From the NCBI RefSeq assembly GCF_001281045.1, contig NZ_CP012622.1, forward strand, positions 620,001 through 684,000: a stretch of 64,000 bases of DNA, written 5' to 3'. The notes under the pieces were generated by a model that was given only the letters and a program-made list of their open reading frames with translations, was not told the origin of the DNA and did not search any database. Positions 1 through 11,511 of this stretch are shown piece by piece (the stretch's first letter is position 1; the number at the start of each line of letters is the position of its first letter). Source of the DNA: Spiroplasma cantharicola. GTDB lineage: Bacteria > Bacillota_I > Bacilli_A > Mycoplasmatales > Mycoplasmataceae. The translations under genes were made by a program, and so were the position numbers.

Positions 1-202
1 CAAATCAGCAATCATTTATGATAATAATCTTCTTAGTTGAAAAAATAGAATATGTATTAATTTCTTCAATAATTTTTAAAATTGAATCGTCAATAAGTGA
101 ATATTCAAAAATTTCATATTCACCATCAGTATTAGCTTTTTGACTTAACTTATCAATTTGCTTTTTAATTAAATAATTATCATTAGAATATACAAAGAAC
201 AT
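1..202 (-). CDS. holA: DNA polymerase III delta subunit, N-terminal part (runs off left edge)
   Basis: The delta subunit loads the beta sliding clamp as part of the clamp-loader complex. Only about the first 67 residues are present; the frame continues off the left edge through a TGA read as Trp. The N-terminus (MFFVYSNDNYLIKKQIDKL) fits the first beta strand and helix of the HolA AAA+ module, before the Walker region. I chose the ATG at 202 because an AGGTGA ribosome site precedes it; an in-frame GTG at 211 is the alternative. Position beside rpsT and comEC matches the conserved comE-holA-rpsT neighbourhood of Firmicutes, which is the main support for the call. Confidence 0.8.
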
Positions 203-260
203 ACTTATCACCTATTAAGTATAATTTACCATTAAAAATTAAGAAAAAATATAATTTATT

Positions 261-289
261 TTGAATTAAATATTTTTTTACTATATACT
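261..289 (+). promoter_or_regulatory. Promoter of rpsT
   Basis: TTGAAT (261-266) and TATACT (284-289) are separated by 17 bases, a good sigma-70 type promoter about 45 bases before the rpsT start. This is by inspection only. Confidence 0.6.
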
Positions 290-333
290 CTATTTGTATA
301 TAAATATCTTGTTTAGAGGGGTGAATTACGAAA

Positions 334-576
334 ATGGCAAATATTAAATCACAAGAAAAACGTATTTTAACTAATGAAAAATCACGTTTAGCTAACAAAG
401 CATTTAGAAGCTCAGTTAAAACTGCAATTAAAAAAGCTTTAATTGCAAAACAAGAAGATTCTAAAGAAAAAGAAGCTTTAATTAATGAAGCAGTTAGTTT
501 ATTAGATAAATCAGTAACAAAAGGAATTTTTAAAGCTAATAAAGCTGCAAGAGAAAAATCAAGATTAATGAAATAA
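334..576 (+). CDS. rpsT: 30S ribosomal protein S20
   Basis: S20 binds 16S rRNA in the body of the small subunit. The 80-residue, Lys/Ala-rich, all-helical protein starts MANIKSQEKRILTNEKSRLANKA, shown here only in short form, and contains the family pattern of repeated Lys/Arg helices with FKANKAAREKSRL at the C-terminus. Length is normal (about 85 in most bacteria). A strong GAGGGG ribosome site precedes the ATG. It is transcribed opposite to holA and comEC, as in Bacillus, and ends at a bidirectional terminator. Confidence 0.96.
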   Translation: MANIKSQEKRILTNEKSRLANKAFRSSVKTAIKKALIAKQEDSKEKEALINEAVSLLDKSVTKGIFKANKAAREKSRLMK

Positions 577-591
577 TTGATGCAATAATAT

Positions 592-617
592 AAACTTCTT
601 TTAAAAGAAGTTTTTTT
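592..617. terminator. Bidirectional terminator between rpsT and comEC
   Basis: A perfect inverted repeat (AAACTTCTTTT / AAAAGAAGTTT, 592-613) is followed by a T run on the plus strand. It also overlaps the comEC stop codon, so it can serve both convergent genes. Confidence 0.8.
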
Positions 618-2664
618 GTACTTTAATTACCCTATTACTTTTGACTTTATATTTATAACTATTTTTGGCATTTGTAATGTAAGTTTTGCATTGATATTTT
701 TTTAATGTCTTAATAGTATCTTGGCTAGGAAAATCATATATCTTTGATTTATGTCCAGATATAAAACAATTTCTAGGTTTTATTGTTTTAATAAAAGACT
801 GTGAGCTGCTAGTTTTACTGCCATGATGAGCAACTTGAAGTAAGTCAATTCCTCCATTAATTTTTGTTAAAAAATCTTTATTTTGTAATAATCTTGATTC
901 TCTTTTTTTTGAAATATCACCTGTAAATAATATCTTCTTTCCTTTTACTTCTAATAATGAAACTTGTGAATTATCATTTTCATCCTTATTTTCTAGTTCT
1001 ATAAAATTACTAATTTTTAAATCTCTAATAGTAAAGATAAATTGATTATCATAATTATAAAAAATGTTTTTAATATTATATATAGCTTTTAAATCATCAA
1101 TTTGGTCATAGTGATCTTTATGATTATGACTAATAAAAAGAGCATCAATTTTTCTAACTCCATTATAAAGTAAATATTGTTGTAAACTTTTTTTATTGAA
1201 TCCGTTTCCTTTTCCAGCATCAAATAAAATATTTTTACCTTTATATTGAAATAAAAAACTATTACCATTACCAACATTTAACATTGTGACTGAAGGATTT
1301 ATTTTAGAAAATTGATTTGCTTGAAAAATATAAAAACAATTAAAAATGAATAAAAAAACTAATTTTTTTTGAATTTTCTTTTTTTCAGTCTTATAAGAAG
1401 TTATAACTTTAAATAGTAAAAAATAAGTTATTAAAAATAATATACTAAAATGACCACAAATTGTAAAAATATTAATATATTCAAAACTTTTGCAATAATA
1501 GTAAAGAAGCTTATAATCAAAATTCAAAGGATGTTTGGAAAATGGTATTCAAAAAAATAGAGATAAAATAAATGAAAAAATAATAAAAGGCATTAATAAG
1601 ATTTCAAAAAAGGAACTTAATCAATATATTTTGTAATCGAAATATATTTGAACTGGAATGAATATTGCATTTACAATTAAAAAATTATAGATAATATTGG
1701 TTATTGGTTTCTTATCTTTATATTTCTTTATAAATAAAAGTGCAATAATTGTAAGAATAAAACCAATATTAAATATAAAAAGAGGATTTATAAATAAACA
1801 AACAATTCAAATAATAGAAAATTTTGTAATTTTTGAAAGTTTGAATTTTCAATTCTCTTCGACTCATTTTATTATTAAAAGTACACATGCCTTTAAAAAA
1901 AATAAAGGAAAATTTAATAATGAACAATAATATAAAACTAATAATATTAAGATAATTTTATATTTTTTATAGATTTTGAATTTTTTAAATATCTTTTTAT
2001 TAAAAAAAGAAGAAATTATATAAATATTAAAACCACTTAAATTAATCAGAAAACCTAAAGAGTAAGAATTCAAAGTAATATAAACTGGATCATTAGTTTT
2101 TTGTTGAAAGAGAAATAATTTAGTTAAATGGTTTGATGAAGTAATTAGTTGATATAGATAATATTGTAAAAAATGTCAATTCTTTTTCTCTATAATTGGT
2201 TCAAATATCTTATATTTAACATTTCTGTTAAGTAAATATGAATTAAAAGTAAACTCCCAAAAGTTACCTTGAATGCTGACTTTTTCAATGCTTCCCCCAA
2301 TATTGACAAACTCCCCTACCGCTAATTTTACCTCCCCTACTGGTATATAATAGAGTGTCGTTAGCTGTTTTATCAAAATATAATTTTCTTTAACCTCTAC
2401 TACTTTATATAGCTTTAAATTAAGTTTTTGATTAAAATCTAACTTATAAAATATTAAGAAAAAAACTATAAATAGAGCAATTATAACAAAAAATGGATAT
2501 GTCTTTTTAATTCTTCAAATAAGAGAAAGTAAACTAAATAAATAGATAAAAATACAAATATAAATATTTTTTATGTCTTTAGTTAAAGAAATTAAAACAA
2601 GATTTAGAAAAACTATAAATAAGTAATTTTTACTAATAGATCAATTTTGGAATTGCTTTAGCAT
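601..2664 (-). CDS. comEC: ComEC/Rec2 competence membrane channel
   Basis: ComEC forms the channel that carries transforming single-stranded DNA across the membrane. With TGA as Trp one frame of 687 residues is open. In order: N-terminal membrane helices, an OB-fold-like segment (about residues 97-165), the Competence domain with several membrane spans and an SGFNI stretch (about 198-265), and a C-terminal metallo-beta-lactamase domain. That last domain carries the full motif SHNHKDH (His513, His515, Asp517, His518) plus a later TGD and HHGS. The ATG at 2664 lies inside the upstream comEA-like gene, overlapping it by 32 bases, which suggests translational coupling. Length is close to Firmicutes ComEC (about 700-770). 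It appears intact, so the DNA-uptake machine may be functional. Confidence 0.9.
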
Positions 2665-3169
2665 AAAAATCAGTATTAAATTTACTTCCTACATATATTT
2701 TTTTAAGCTTTATCATGCAATCATCATAAGAATTTTCAAGACTTAAAAATATTTCAGCGCTCTTTTTAGATACTTTTTCACTAACTCCTCTTGTATAAAA
2801 AAAGTCATTATCTAATTTAAAGCGACTTGTCTTAATCACGTTAATTTCATCTTTTGGGTAAAAAACAATTGAATTATTTTTCTGTAAGTTATTATTCTCA
2901 TCTATTTCAAATAAATTATTTAAATAACTCAAATTACTTGTTTGTAAAAATTCCCTGGAATTACTCAAATTTTCTTCATTTTTAACTTTAACCGGCAAAA
3001 TATTTTCTTCTTCTAATGTAATATCATATTTAACTTTTAGATAAATATATCTTTGATTATCCACAATAACATTATTAATTTCTGTTTCTTTAATATTTAC
3101 AATTAATAGAATACTAAATCCAATCATTAATGATAATAATAACAATATAGTTAATTTTATTTTTTTCAT
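2633..3169 (-). CDS. ComEA-like membrane-anchored DNA-binding protein (divergent)
   Basis: This 178-residue protein has one N-terminal membrane helix (about residues 5-25). The middle ends in LQKNNSIVFYPKDE, which resembles the end of the SLBB domain of Bacillus ComEA. The C-terminal 60 residues look like a weak helix-hairpin-helix pair (INVIKTSRF, RGVSEKVSKKSAEIF, then IYVGSKF). ComEA binds double-stranded DNA outside the membrane and passes it to ComEC. Position directly before and overlapping comEC supports this strongly; sequence alone is weak. The ATG at 3169 is preferred over a GTG at 3175 because GAGGTG sits five bases before it. Confidence 0.6.
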   Translation of the reverse strand: MKKIKLTILLLLSLMIGFSILLIVNIKETEINNVIVDNQRYIYLKVKYDITLEEENILPVKVKNEENLSNSREFLQTSNLSYLNNLFEIDENNNLQKNNSIVFYPKDEINVIKTSRFKLDNDFFYTRGVSEKVSKKSAEIFLSLENSYDDCMIKLKKIYVGSKFNTDFYAKAIPKLIY

Positions 3170-3203
3170 AGACACCTCAAATATTTATATCGCTTATAAA
3201 AAT

Positions 3204-3240
3204 AAAAAAATTTAATTTAAAAAGGAATCTTTAAATTAAA
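3204..3240 (-). terminator. Terminator after the fused ABC transporter gene
   Basis: A 10-base-pair inverted repeat (TTTAATTTAA 3211-3220, TTAAATTAAA 3231-3240) is followed by seven T on the minus strand. It lies 40 bases past the stop of the 3280-5853 gene. Confidence 0.6.
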
Positions 3241-3279
3241 TTTCTTATCTTTATATAAGTTGTTAGAAAATTACTAATT

Positions 3280-5853
3280 TTATTTAATTATTTTTTTAAT
3301 GAATATCAAATAACTAAATGCTAATAAAATTAAACTCAATAGTAAGTACATAAATGAACCTGCCACAGGAGAAAATGTTTTACCCACTTTCCTAATATAG
3401 TCAAAACTTTTTATATTTTCTCACTTGTTTGATTCATTTTCATTATAACCTACTAGTTCATAAGTAGTATCCACTCATTCAGTAGAATAATATAGTGAAT
3501 TAAAGTACTTATCATAACTTGACTCAAATAGAATTCTAACAAATGTAGTAAATGGATTTAAATAAGCATTTTTTCTTGCAAATTGATTATATTCTTTTGC
3601 ATATAAATCAAATTCTGGGTCGCTATATGAATCATTAGAATTACCATAAATTGGATTTTTTAAGTGAATATAGCTCATAAGCAAATCTGTATAAATTTTG
3701 TTAAATGTTCTTACACCATCTGAAATATTAATTTGATTATTTCATTGATCATTAAATCTTGTTTCTTTAGTATAAGTTCACATTCCACTTCTTAAATAAT
3801 CATAATAATCAAATGGTCTTTCTAAAATAGAATATCCAGGATTTTTTTCAAAATCATATTTGTCATAAGCATATTTAGATATTTTTTTGATTAGATTTGC
3901 AATATCTTTTAACTCACTATTCTTAGTTTTACTATTAATTTTTTCAATTAATTCATATAAACCATTAGAACCTTTATATAAATCTTTGTCAATCACTTCT
4001 GCTTTAGAATATTCTCTAAATAAAGTTGAATTATAATTTGTCTTTTCTTCTTTTGGTTGTAACTTTTTTATTTCCTTTAAATCATTAATTAATTTATTTT
4101 CTTTAAACTCACTACTAACTTCTAAATTTATTAAACTGCCGTCTTTATAAATTCTCAAATTATCACTTTCAGTAATTAGACCATTTATTAATAAAGTTCT
4201 AATATAAGTTCTGGAATTAATTTCTTTTCTATAAGAGCTATCATTTAATAAATAATTATATTCTGTTAAATAGAAAAAATTTGATTCAAAATTAAAAATC
4301 TTATTTATGTTTGTTAAACTTTCAAGATGTTGTTTTATAAGTGAATCTTCTCCATATTTATTCATTATTTTTTGCATTTCTAAACCAACTAAAAATCTAG
4401 TATTATAAAGCTTTAAATAATTACTATTTTCATTCTTATTTCATGTTGTATATGAAGGAAAAATAAATGCTGTAACTGAAGCGTCAATCAATAATGACAT
4501 TGAACTACATAGGGCAAAGATAGTTCCAATTACCCCTATTAATGCTGAAGAATTTATTGTCACAAAAAGACAAATAATAGAAAATATTAAAAGATCTAGA
4601 ATAAATAAAATAAAATAACCTGGTAAAACATTACTCAAAGTTTTTATACTATAAAAATTTTGAGTTGTTGGTATAAAAATTGCCAAAATAGATATCATAA
4701 TTAAAATATAGCTAAAAATTATTAATTTATTTATTAAAAATCTTTCTCAAAAAATTTGTGTTTTACTTAAACCACTTCTTATTTCCAAATTTAAAACACC
4801 ATTATTTATTTCCTTATTATAAAATCTGACATTAAAATGAATTTCAAAGTATGAAATATAAATTAAAATCATAGTAAATGGCATTCAAGCTAGTAAGGTT
4901 GAATTAATATCAAAATTCTTTGGAGGTAGCAAATATAAAAATAGTAGTTCAACAAATATTGTTGATGTAAATAAAATTACACTCATTATAATAAAAATTT
5001 TTGATTTAATTAATTCAAAAAATACTCTTTTTGCAATTGCAAAATTTAATGCCACTTTTTTTGTTTTGCTTTCAATTACATTAGTTTTATTTTCAATTTC
5101 TATTACTTTATCAAAATTAATATTATTTGTTAATCCTCCGACTTGTTCAATATAAATATCTCTTATATTTTCTTTCTTATTGTCAAAAGTTTGATTATAA
5201 ACAATTTCTCCCTTATTATCTACTTTCTTTAAAATAACTATTCGATTGATTAAACTACTTAATTCATCAATATTGTGAGAAGTTATAACAATCGTTTTTT
5301 TAAATTTAGTAGCTAAATTTGAAAGTATCTTTAGAAATTCTAATCTTGACTTTATATCCAAATTTGCTGTGGGTTCATCCAAAATAATAATTTCTGGATC
5401 AGTTATTAATATTGAAAGTAATAGAGCTCTTTTTTGCATTCCTGCTGAAAGTTCACTGAATTTATTATTTTGATATTCTTCTAAATTTAATGCTTTTACA
5501 TATGCACTTAAATTTTCAAGAACATCTTTTTTTGAAATATTCTTTAGATTAGCAGTATACATTGCAAAATCAATTATTTTAAAATCTTTGGGATAATTAT
5601 TTTGATCAGGGAAAAAAGCCATTTTTGTAAAAGCTTTTGTCTTTTGAATTTCATTATCTTCAAATAATATTTCCCCTCCATTTTTAATATATTCATTAAA
5701 GATTAATTTAATAATTGTTGTCTTACCAGATCCATTATCACCTAGAAAACCAACAATGTCACCTTTCTTTAAAGTAAAACTTACATTGTTAACTCCAGAC
5801 TTGTTTTTAAATACCTTTGATAAATTTTTAACTTCAAAAAAATTATTACTCAT
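3280..5853 (-). CDS. ABC transporter, ATP-binding domain fused to a membrane permease domain
   Basis: A single 857-residue frame. Residues 1-230 form an ABC ATPase: Walker A GDNGSGKT (38-45), signature LSAGMQKR (about 139), Walker B with IIILDEP (about 158) and a switch His in TSHN. From about residue 290 there is a membrane part: an N-terminal helix, a large extracytoplasmic loop of roughly 350-400 residues, then clustered helices ending with one at the C-terminus. This is the ABC-2 exporter pattern. In most bacteria ATPase and permease are separate genes; here they are joined without a break. Substrate unknown. GGAGGG precedes the ATG. A related but shorter fusion is at 14249-16030. Confidence 0.85.
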
Positions 5854-6034
5854 AAGTAGTCCCTCCTATTAATTAAATGTTTGATAGTTTAATAATTAAT
5901 ATTTTTCAAATAATAACTTTTTTCTTCTCTTTTTCACTTTCTTTCACAATTATTATAGTACACACAACTCTCTTATTAGTATTAAAAAATAACTTTGAAA
6001 ATGTTAAAATTTTAGTAATAATAAGGAGATGAAT

Positions 6035-6673
6035 ATGTTTGAGTTTACTTTAGTTGATATTATTTCATTAATTACTGGAATAATAAGTTTAATACTAGCC
6101 ACTTTTATATCAATATGAATTTATAAAAAAGATGATTTTAAAGACTTTTATCGAGAATTTAAAGAAAAGTATTTTTTTACTTTCAATAAAAATTTTCTTA
6201 AAGAAATTAATAGTTATTTAAATATTAGTGAAAAAAATAACGATGAAATCGATTCAATTGAAAATCATTTAAATAAAATACTATATTTTTTAAGTTTTTT
6301 AATTGAAAATAAAAAAACTATTAAATCAATATATAACAAGTATAAAAAACATATCAAAAGTCACTTGAAGAAAATGAAAATCAATTCCAGTTCTTCTAAA
6401 GCAAATAAGTCAAGTAAGCAAATTAGTTTGAATAAAATACCTGATACTGAAATGGAGTTTTTAGCAAATTTTAAAGATAAAAAGATAAATGAAATTTTCA
6501 ATAACTATAATAAAATTTATAATAATTTATTTAGCGTTTTTATTGATAAAACAATAAAAAAAGAAAAAATTGAGGAAACTATGGAAGCTTTAAGTTTTTT
6601 ATCTAAAGCAGAACCTGATATAATTTTAACTATTTTATGAATCTTTAAATTATCAAAAGCAGTTAGTGATTAA
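6035..6673 (+). CDS. Hypothetical membrane-anchored protein
   Basis: The 212-residue protein has an N-terminal membrane helix (about residues 8-29, including one TGA-coded Trp) and then a charged, Lys/Asn-rich, probably helical region with a Ser/Lys-rich linker at about 115-130. I recognise no domain. The start follows AAGGAG at good spacing. It stands alone, between the divergent fused ABC gene and the convergent valS, and ends at a shared terminator. Confidence 0.75.
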
Positions 6674-6705
6674 AAAAAGAAAAAGCTTAAGCTTTTTCTT
6701 TTTTT
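6672..6705. terminator. Bidirectional terminator between the 6035-6673 gene and valS
   Basis: A near-perfect palindrome centred on AAGCTTAAGCTT with A/T runs on both sides. It spans both stop codons and would end transcription from either side. Confidence 0.8.
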
Positions 6706-9347
6706 AATTCATTTAATTTATCAACTAATAATTCATGTTGTTTTTTATAATTAATATATTTTTCTTTTTCAGCTAAAACTTTTTCTGCAGCAGCACGTTT
6801 TAAAAAGTTTTCATTTGCAAGCATTTTTTCACTTCTATCGATTTCTAATAAAAGTTCATTTATTTTATCTTGAGTTTCTTGAATTGCTTTATCCTTATCA
6901 AAGAAATCCTTATTAGAAATATCTAAAAAATAATCTTTAATAGCAATTGAAGTTAAATCCTTATCATCAATTATACTAATATCTAATTTACAATTAACTA
7001 ATTTTTCAACAAAGATATTAATATAACTAATTCCTTTTTCAATTATTGATTTAAATTTGGATTTTTTAAGATTAAAATGAATATTTAAAGAAATTGCATT
7101 TTTTATATTTTGATTTGCTCTAAACTCTCTTAAGTTATTTACTATTTCAAAAATATGATCCACTGTTAAGATTTTAAATTGATATTTCTTATCTAATCAT
7201 CTTTCTTTTAAAATTGAAGATTGTAAGTCAAAAGATTGATAAATTTCTTCACTAACAAAAGGCATAAATGGATGTAACATAATTAAAATATTCTTTAAAA
7301 CATAACCTAAAGTTGATTGACTAAATTGTTTTTCTTGTTTATTTAATAAACTATTCTCTCCTACCTGAGCTTTTGAAAGTTCAATATATCATGAGCAATA
7401 GTCATCTCAAATAAAATTATAAAGTAGTTTTCCTGCAACTGTGAACTCATATTTTTCAATTGCTTCTTTAACCATTTTTTTTGTTTCACTTAAACGATTT
7501 AAAATTCAAAAATCTATTTGATTATTAACTTCATTAGCTTTTACCAATAATTTTTCAAATTCTAGATTAGTAGGAATTTTTTTAAGATTTAACATTACAT
7601 ATCTAGAGGCATTTCATATTTTATTAATAAAATTTCAAGTACTAGTTAATTTTTCTTCACTATATCTTAAATCTTGACCAGGACTTGAATTTGTTAATAA
7701 AAAATATCTTAATGAGTCTGCTCCATACTTTTCAATAACATCCATTGGATCAACACCATTACCAAGAGATTTTGACATTTTTCTTCCTTGTTCATCACGA
7801 ATTAAACCATGAATTAAAACATCTTTAAATGGTTTTGAAGATGTAAATTCTAAACTTTGAAATACCATTCTAGCTACTCAAAAGAAAATAATATCATAAC
7901 CAGTTACCATTGTTGATACTGGAAAATATCTTTTCATCATTTCTGATTGTTTTTTATTATTTCAATTCATTGTTGCAAACGGTCAAAAAGCACTAGAAAA
8001 TCATGTATCTAAAACATCTGAATCACGTTCTCAATTTTGTTCATCTTTTGGAGGAGTTATGCCAACATAAACTTCTTTTGTATCTTTGTGATATCAAGCA
8101 GGAATTTGATGACCTCATCATAATTGACGTGAAATTGTTCAATCGTGACTATTTTCCATTCATTTATTTAATGTATCATTAAATCGATTTGGATAAAAAT
8201 TAATAGCTTCTTTTGATTTTTGTAAATCTAAAACTTGTTTTGCTAATGGTTTCATTTTTACAAATCATTGATCTGAAATAAATGGTTCAACAATAGCATT
8301 GCTTCTTTCTGAATAACCAACTTGATGAACTATTTCTTCTTTTTTAATAAAAGTTCCCTCTTTAGTTAATTTTGCAATTAATTGCTTTCTTGCTTCAAAA
8401 CGATCTAATCCTTGAAATTCTTGTGCTAAATCATTCATAGTTGCATCATCATTCATTACAACTATTTGTTCTAAATTATGTTTTAACCCTATTTCAAAGT
8501 CATTAGGGTCGTGAGCGGGCGTACATTTCATTACCCCTGTTCCAAATTCAATTTCGACATATTCGTCTGTTATAACAGGTATTAGAGCCTTATTTGATGG
8601 GTTTATAACAGTTTTACCAATATATTTGCTATATCTTTTATCCTTTGGATTGACAACTAAACAAACATCTCCAAACATTGTTTCTGGTCGAGTTGTAGCT
8701 ACTTGTAAAAAATCTTTTTGATTATCACTTAAAATATATTTAAAGTGATACATTGCACCCTTAGTTTCTTTATAAATAACTTCAATATTTGAAAGTGCAG
8801 TTTTTTGCTTAGGATCTCAATTAATTATTCTTTTTCCTTTATAAATTAATTTATCTTCATACATTTTTACAAAGACATAATTCACAATTTGATTTAACTC
8901 ATCTGAATATGTAAATTTTTCTTTTGAATAATCTAAACTTAAACCTAATTTTGCCCATTGGCTTCTAATAGTTGCAGCATACTCTTCTTTTCATTCTCAT
9001 ACTTTTGCAATGAATTTATCTCGTCCTAAATCATATTTTGAAATTCCTTGTTCTCTTAAGCGTTCTTCGACTTTTGCTTGAGTTGCAATTCCAGCATGAT
9101 CCATACCAGGAATTCATACAGTATCAAAACCATTTAATTTTTTAAATCTAATTAATAAATCTTGCAAGGAACCATCTCATGCATGACCTAAATGCAATTT
9201 ACCTGTGACATTTGGAGGTGGAATTACTATTGAATAAGCTGGTTTTTTACTATTAAATTCAGCTTCAAAAATTTTTTCCTTAAGTCATTTAGAATATTTA
9301 TTTTTTTCAACATCCTTATGATTATATTTCTTATCTAATTCTTTCAT
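6687..9347 (-). CDS. valS: Valyl-tRNA synthetase
   Basis: A class I synthetase that charges tRNA-Val. The 886-residue frame has [13 protein letters not shown] near the N-terminus (HIGH motif), an editing domain with [10 protein letters not shown], the KMSKS motif at about residues 523-527, an anticodon-binding domain, and a C-terminal coiled coil (about 830-886) typical of ValRS. Length matches the family. A GGAG site precedes the ATG at 9347. A T-box leader with its own terminator lies directly upstream, so expression should respond to uncharged tRNA-Val. Confidence 0.96.
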
Positions 9348-9371
9348 ATTTTGCTCCTTTAAAAATAAAAA

Positions 9372-9582
9372 AACCTATTTTTTAATAATTAATTACTAAA
9401 AAATAGGAACGAGTTATTCAAAATAACACGCGGTACCATCCTAATTGGTTGCTATAACAACCCACTCATATATCAAATTTTTTAAACTTATACAACCTTC
9501 AATAATAGTAAATTCTAGTTCACACCATCCACTAGATCTCTGAAAATTACTTTTTATTTACTCCTTATAAGTACTTACTTTT
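9372..9582 (-). promoter_or_regulatory. T-box riboswitch of valS
   Basis: On the minus strand the leader carries the T-box core GGATGGTACCGCG (9430-9441 region), the tRNA acceptor-end sensor. It is followed by a terminator hairpin, AAAAAATAGG (9398-9407) with CCTATTTTTT (9374-9383), and a T run. Upstream lies the AGAGA-type bulge of stem I near 9535-9545. A GTT in GAAGGTTG, near 9500, could be the Val specifier, but I could not fold the stem to confirm it. A TATAAT-like -10 box is at 9585-9590. Confidence 0.85.
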
Positions 9583-9601
9583 TAATTATATCAAATCAAA
9601 T

Positions 9602-9626
9602 AAAAAAAATAGCATAAAATGCTATT
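9602..9626 (-). terminator. Terminator of the membrane-protein cluster upstream of valS
   Basis: On the minus strand an AATAGCAT/ATGCTATT hairpin is followed by eight T. It separates the 9736-12361 cluster from the valS promoter. Confidence 0.75.
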
Positions 9627-9735
9627 CAATCACAAAAAATTCCGACACTAATTGTGATTTATTATTTAAATTATTTACATTCATTCTTTTTATTTCATAT
9701 CGTATTGAATATCTTCACTTGTTTTAACTAAGTAT

Positions 9736-10566
9736 TTAAATAGCTAAAACTGAAAATTCTGGCTTCTTAATCGATTTTTTAATAGTTTTTAATAACTTAG
9801 TTTCTTTATACTCTAACAAATTGTATAAATTTAAAATTCTTTCATATTGGATAGCCTTTTCTTTTAATTCTAATTCAATAATTATTTCAGTTAAATTATC
9901 ATTATAACTTTCAAGCTCTTCATGTTTTAAAGTTTTTGCAATTTTATTAAAAGTTTTATTGATACTTTTTAATATTTTATTCATTGAAATTCTATATGCA
10001 ATATAAACAAATGTTAATGCAAATAATGAAAAAATTGATCCAATAAAAATCAGTGACAATCCAAATGATATTTCCTTATTAACATTTATAATTAAATTTA
10101 CTAACGAAAACATTATTCCCTTTGAAACAGTAGCTGGAAGTTCAACTAATTCAATATTTTCAATTGGATTTGGTAAATAAGCAGGAATATTATTGATATT
10201 TGTTTCTAAATTTAATCCTTGTGTAACTGTAAAAATAACTAATGGTGAAACCAATATAAATATTTTTAAAAAAGCTAAAATATTCTTTTTAATTAATATT
10301 TTTTTAAAAGATATGGCTGAAATGTTTTGAAAGTCAATTGTTGACATAAATTCATCATAATCACTAAAAAATTTTCACAATATTGAAATAATTGAAATTG
10401 TTCCTAAAATTAATTTAATTCCAATTAACATTTTTGAATTAACATAATTAAATCTTAAATTATCAACTGATGGAATAAGCAAAAAAATGGCAAATAAAGA
10501 AATGATTGCTGAATATACAATTATATTATTTAAATCAATATTTTTTCTAATATTCTTTATTTTCAT
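9736..10566 (-). CDS. Hypothetical membrane protein, third gene of a membrane cluster
   Basis: The 276-residue protein has four likely membrane helices (about residues 15-33, 45-62, 95-115 and 165-190) and a C-terminal coiled coil of about 80 residues. One in-frame TGA (Trp) joins two pieces. The ATG at 10566 follows AAAGGAG. No family recognised. It shares its layout (helices then a charged C-terminal tail) with the gene just upstream, and the two may work together. Confidence 0.75.
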
Positions 10567-10635
10567 TAATTTGTACTCCTTTAATATTATTATAGGGTTT
10601 TTTAATTAATAAATCAAATAATTGAATGTATTCTT

Positions 10636-11511
10636 TTAAATGTTTAAAAAATCTAAGAATATATGGTCATAAACCCTTTCAATTCAAAATAAATTTTTTG
10701 CTTTTTTTCTTGAGAATTCAAGCATTGAACTTTCTTCAAGTAATTCATAATAATTTGATCAAATTTTTGTGTAATTATCAAGAATTTTGTCGTTTATTTT
10801 CTTAATTTCTAAAATCTCATTATTTGTTAAATCCTTGTTATTGCTAAAAATAAATAATCCATTTTTTGAAACTAAATCATTTTTTTTGAAAACTACATTT
10901 AGATAGTTTTCTGAAAATTTTGCATCTTTAAATAAAGATTCATTTGAAAAATATTGAGTTTTAATTAGATTTTTATAATTTGACTCAACTTCTTTGTTAG
11001 ATTGAGTTAATTTTTGAAATGAGTTTAAAAATGATGGAAGTAACATAACATTTAACATTGACTCTAAGATTGCTGTTAAAAGCGGCTTGTCACTTAAAAT
11101 AGAACTTAATTCATAATTTATAAATATTACTGTTATAAAATTTGAAAAAATAATATAAATTCAAAATCAAATTGGTGTAAATTCAAGACTTCTTTGAGCT
11201 TTAAACTTATGATTTTCTAATTTCAAATTATAATCAAATATACAAATTAATTGAAAAAATTTAGACTTTGAAAATCAGTTGATATAAGTGAATTTTAACA
11301 ATAAATAGATACTTCCCCCAACAATTAAATATGATACTATATCATTTGATTCTTTAATAAATAAATTTGTAATAAATAAAACTAAAGTTATTGAAAAGAT
11401 AGTTTGATCAAAAATGAAAGCAAATAAACTCATTAAATTAGTTTTAAAAAACTTTCTAATTATTTTGTTATGCTTTTTAAGCAAATTAATACTATTTTTC
11501 TGATTCCTCAT
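10636..11511 (-). CDS. Hypothetical membrane protein, second gene of a membrane cluster
   Basis: A frame of 291 residues with at least four predicted membrane helices in the first 190 residues, then a soluble, Lys/Asn-rich C-terminal half. The start overlaps the end of the Pr6Pr gene by 20 bases, which indicates a shared transcript and probably coupled translation. No recognisable motif and no known function. The next gene follows after 69 bases. Confidence 0.7.

Noticed and set aside
3280-5853. Series of short ORFs that look like a broken ABC transporter gene
   Set aside because: The interruptions are TGA codons, read as Trp here. Checked gaps contain no TAA or TAG in frame, so the gene is intact. 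The same holds for comEC and the second fused ABC gene, where I checked the gaps, and applies to the other long genes.
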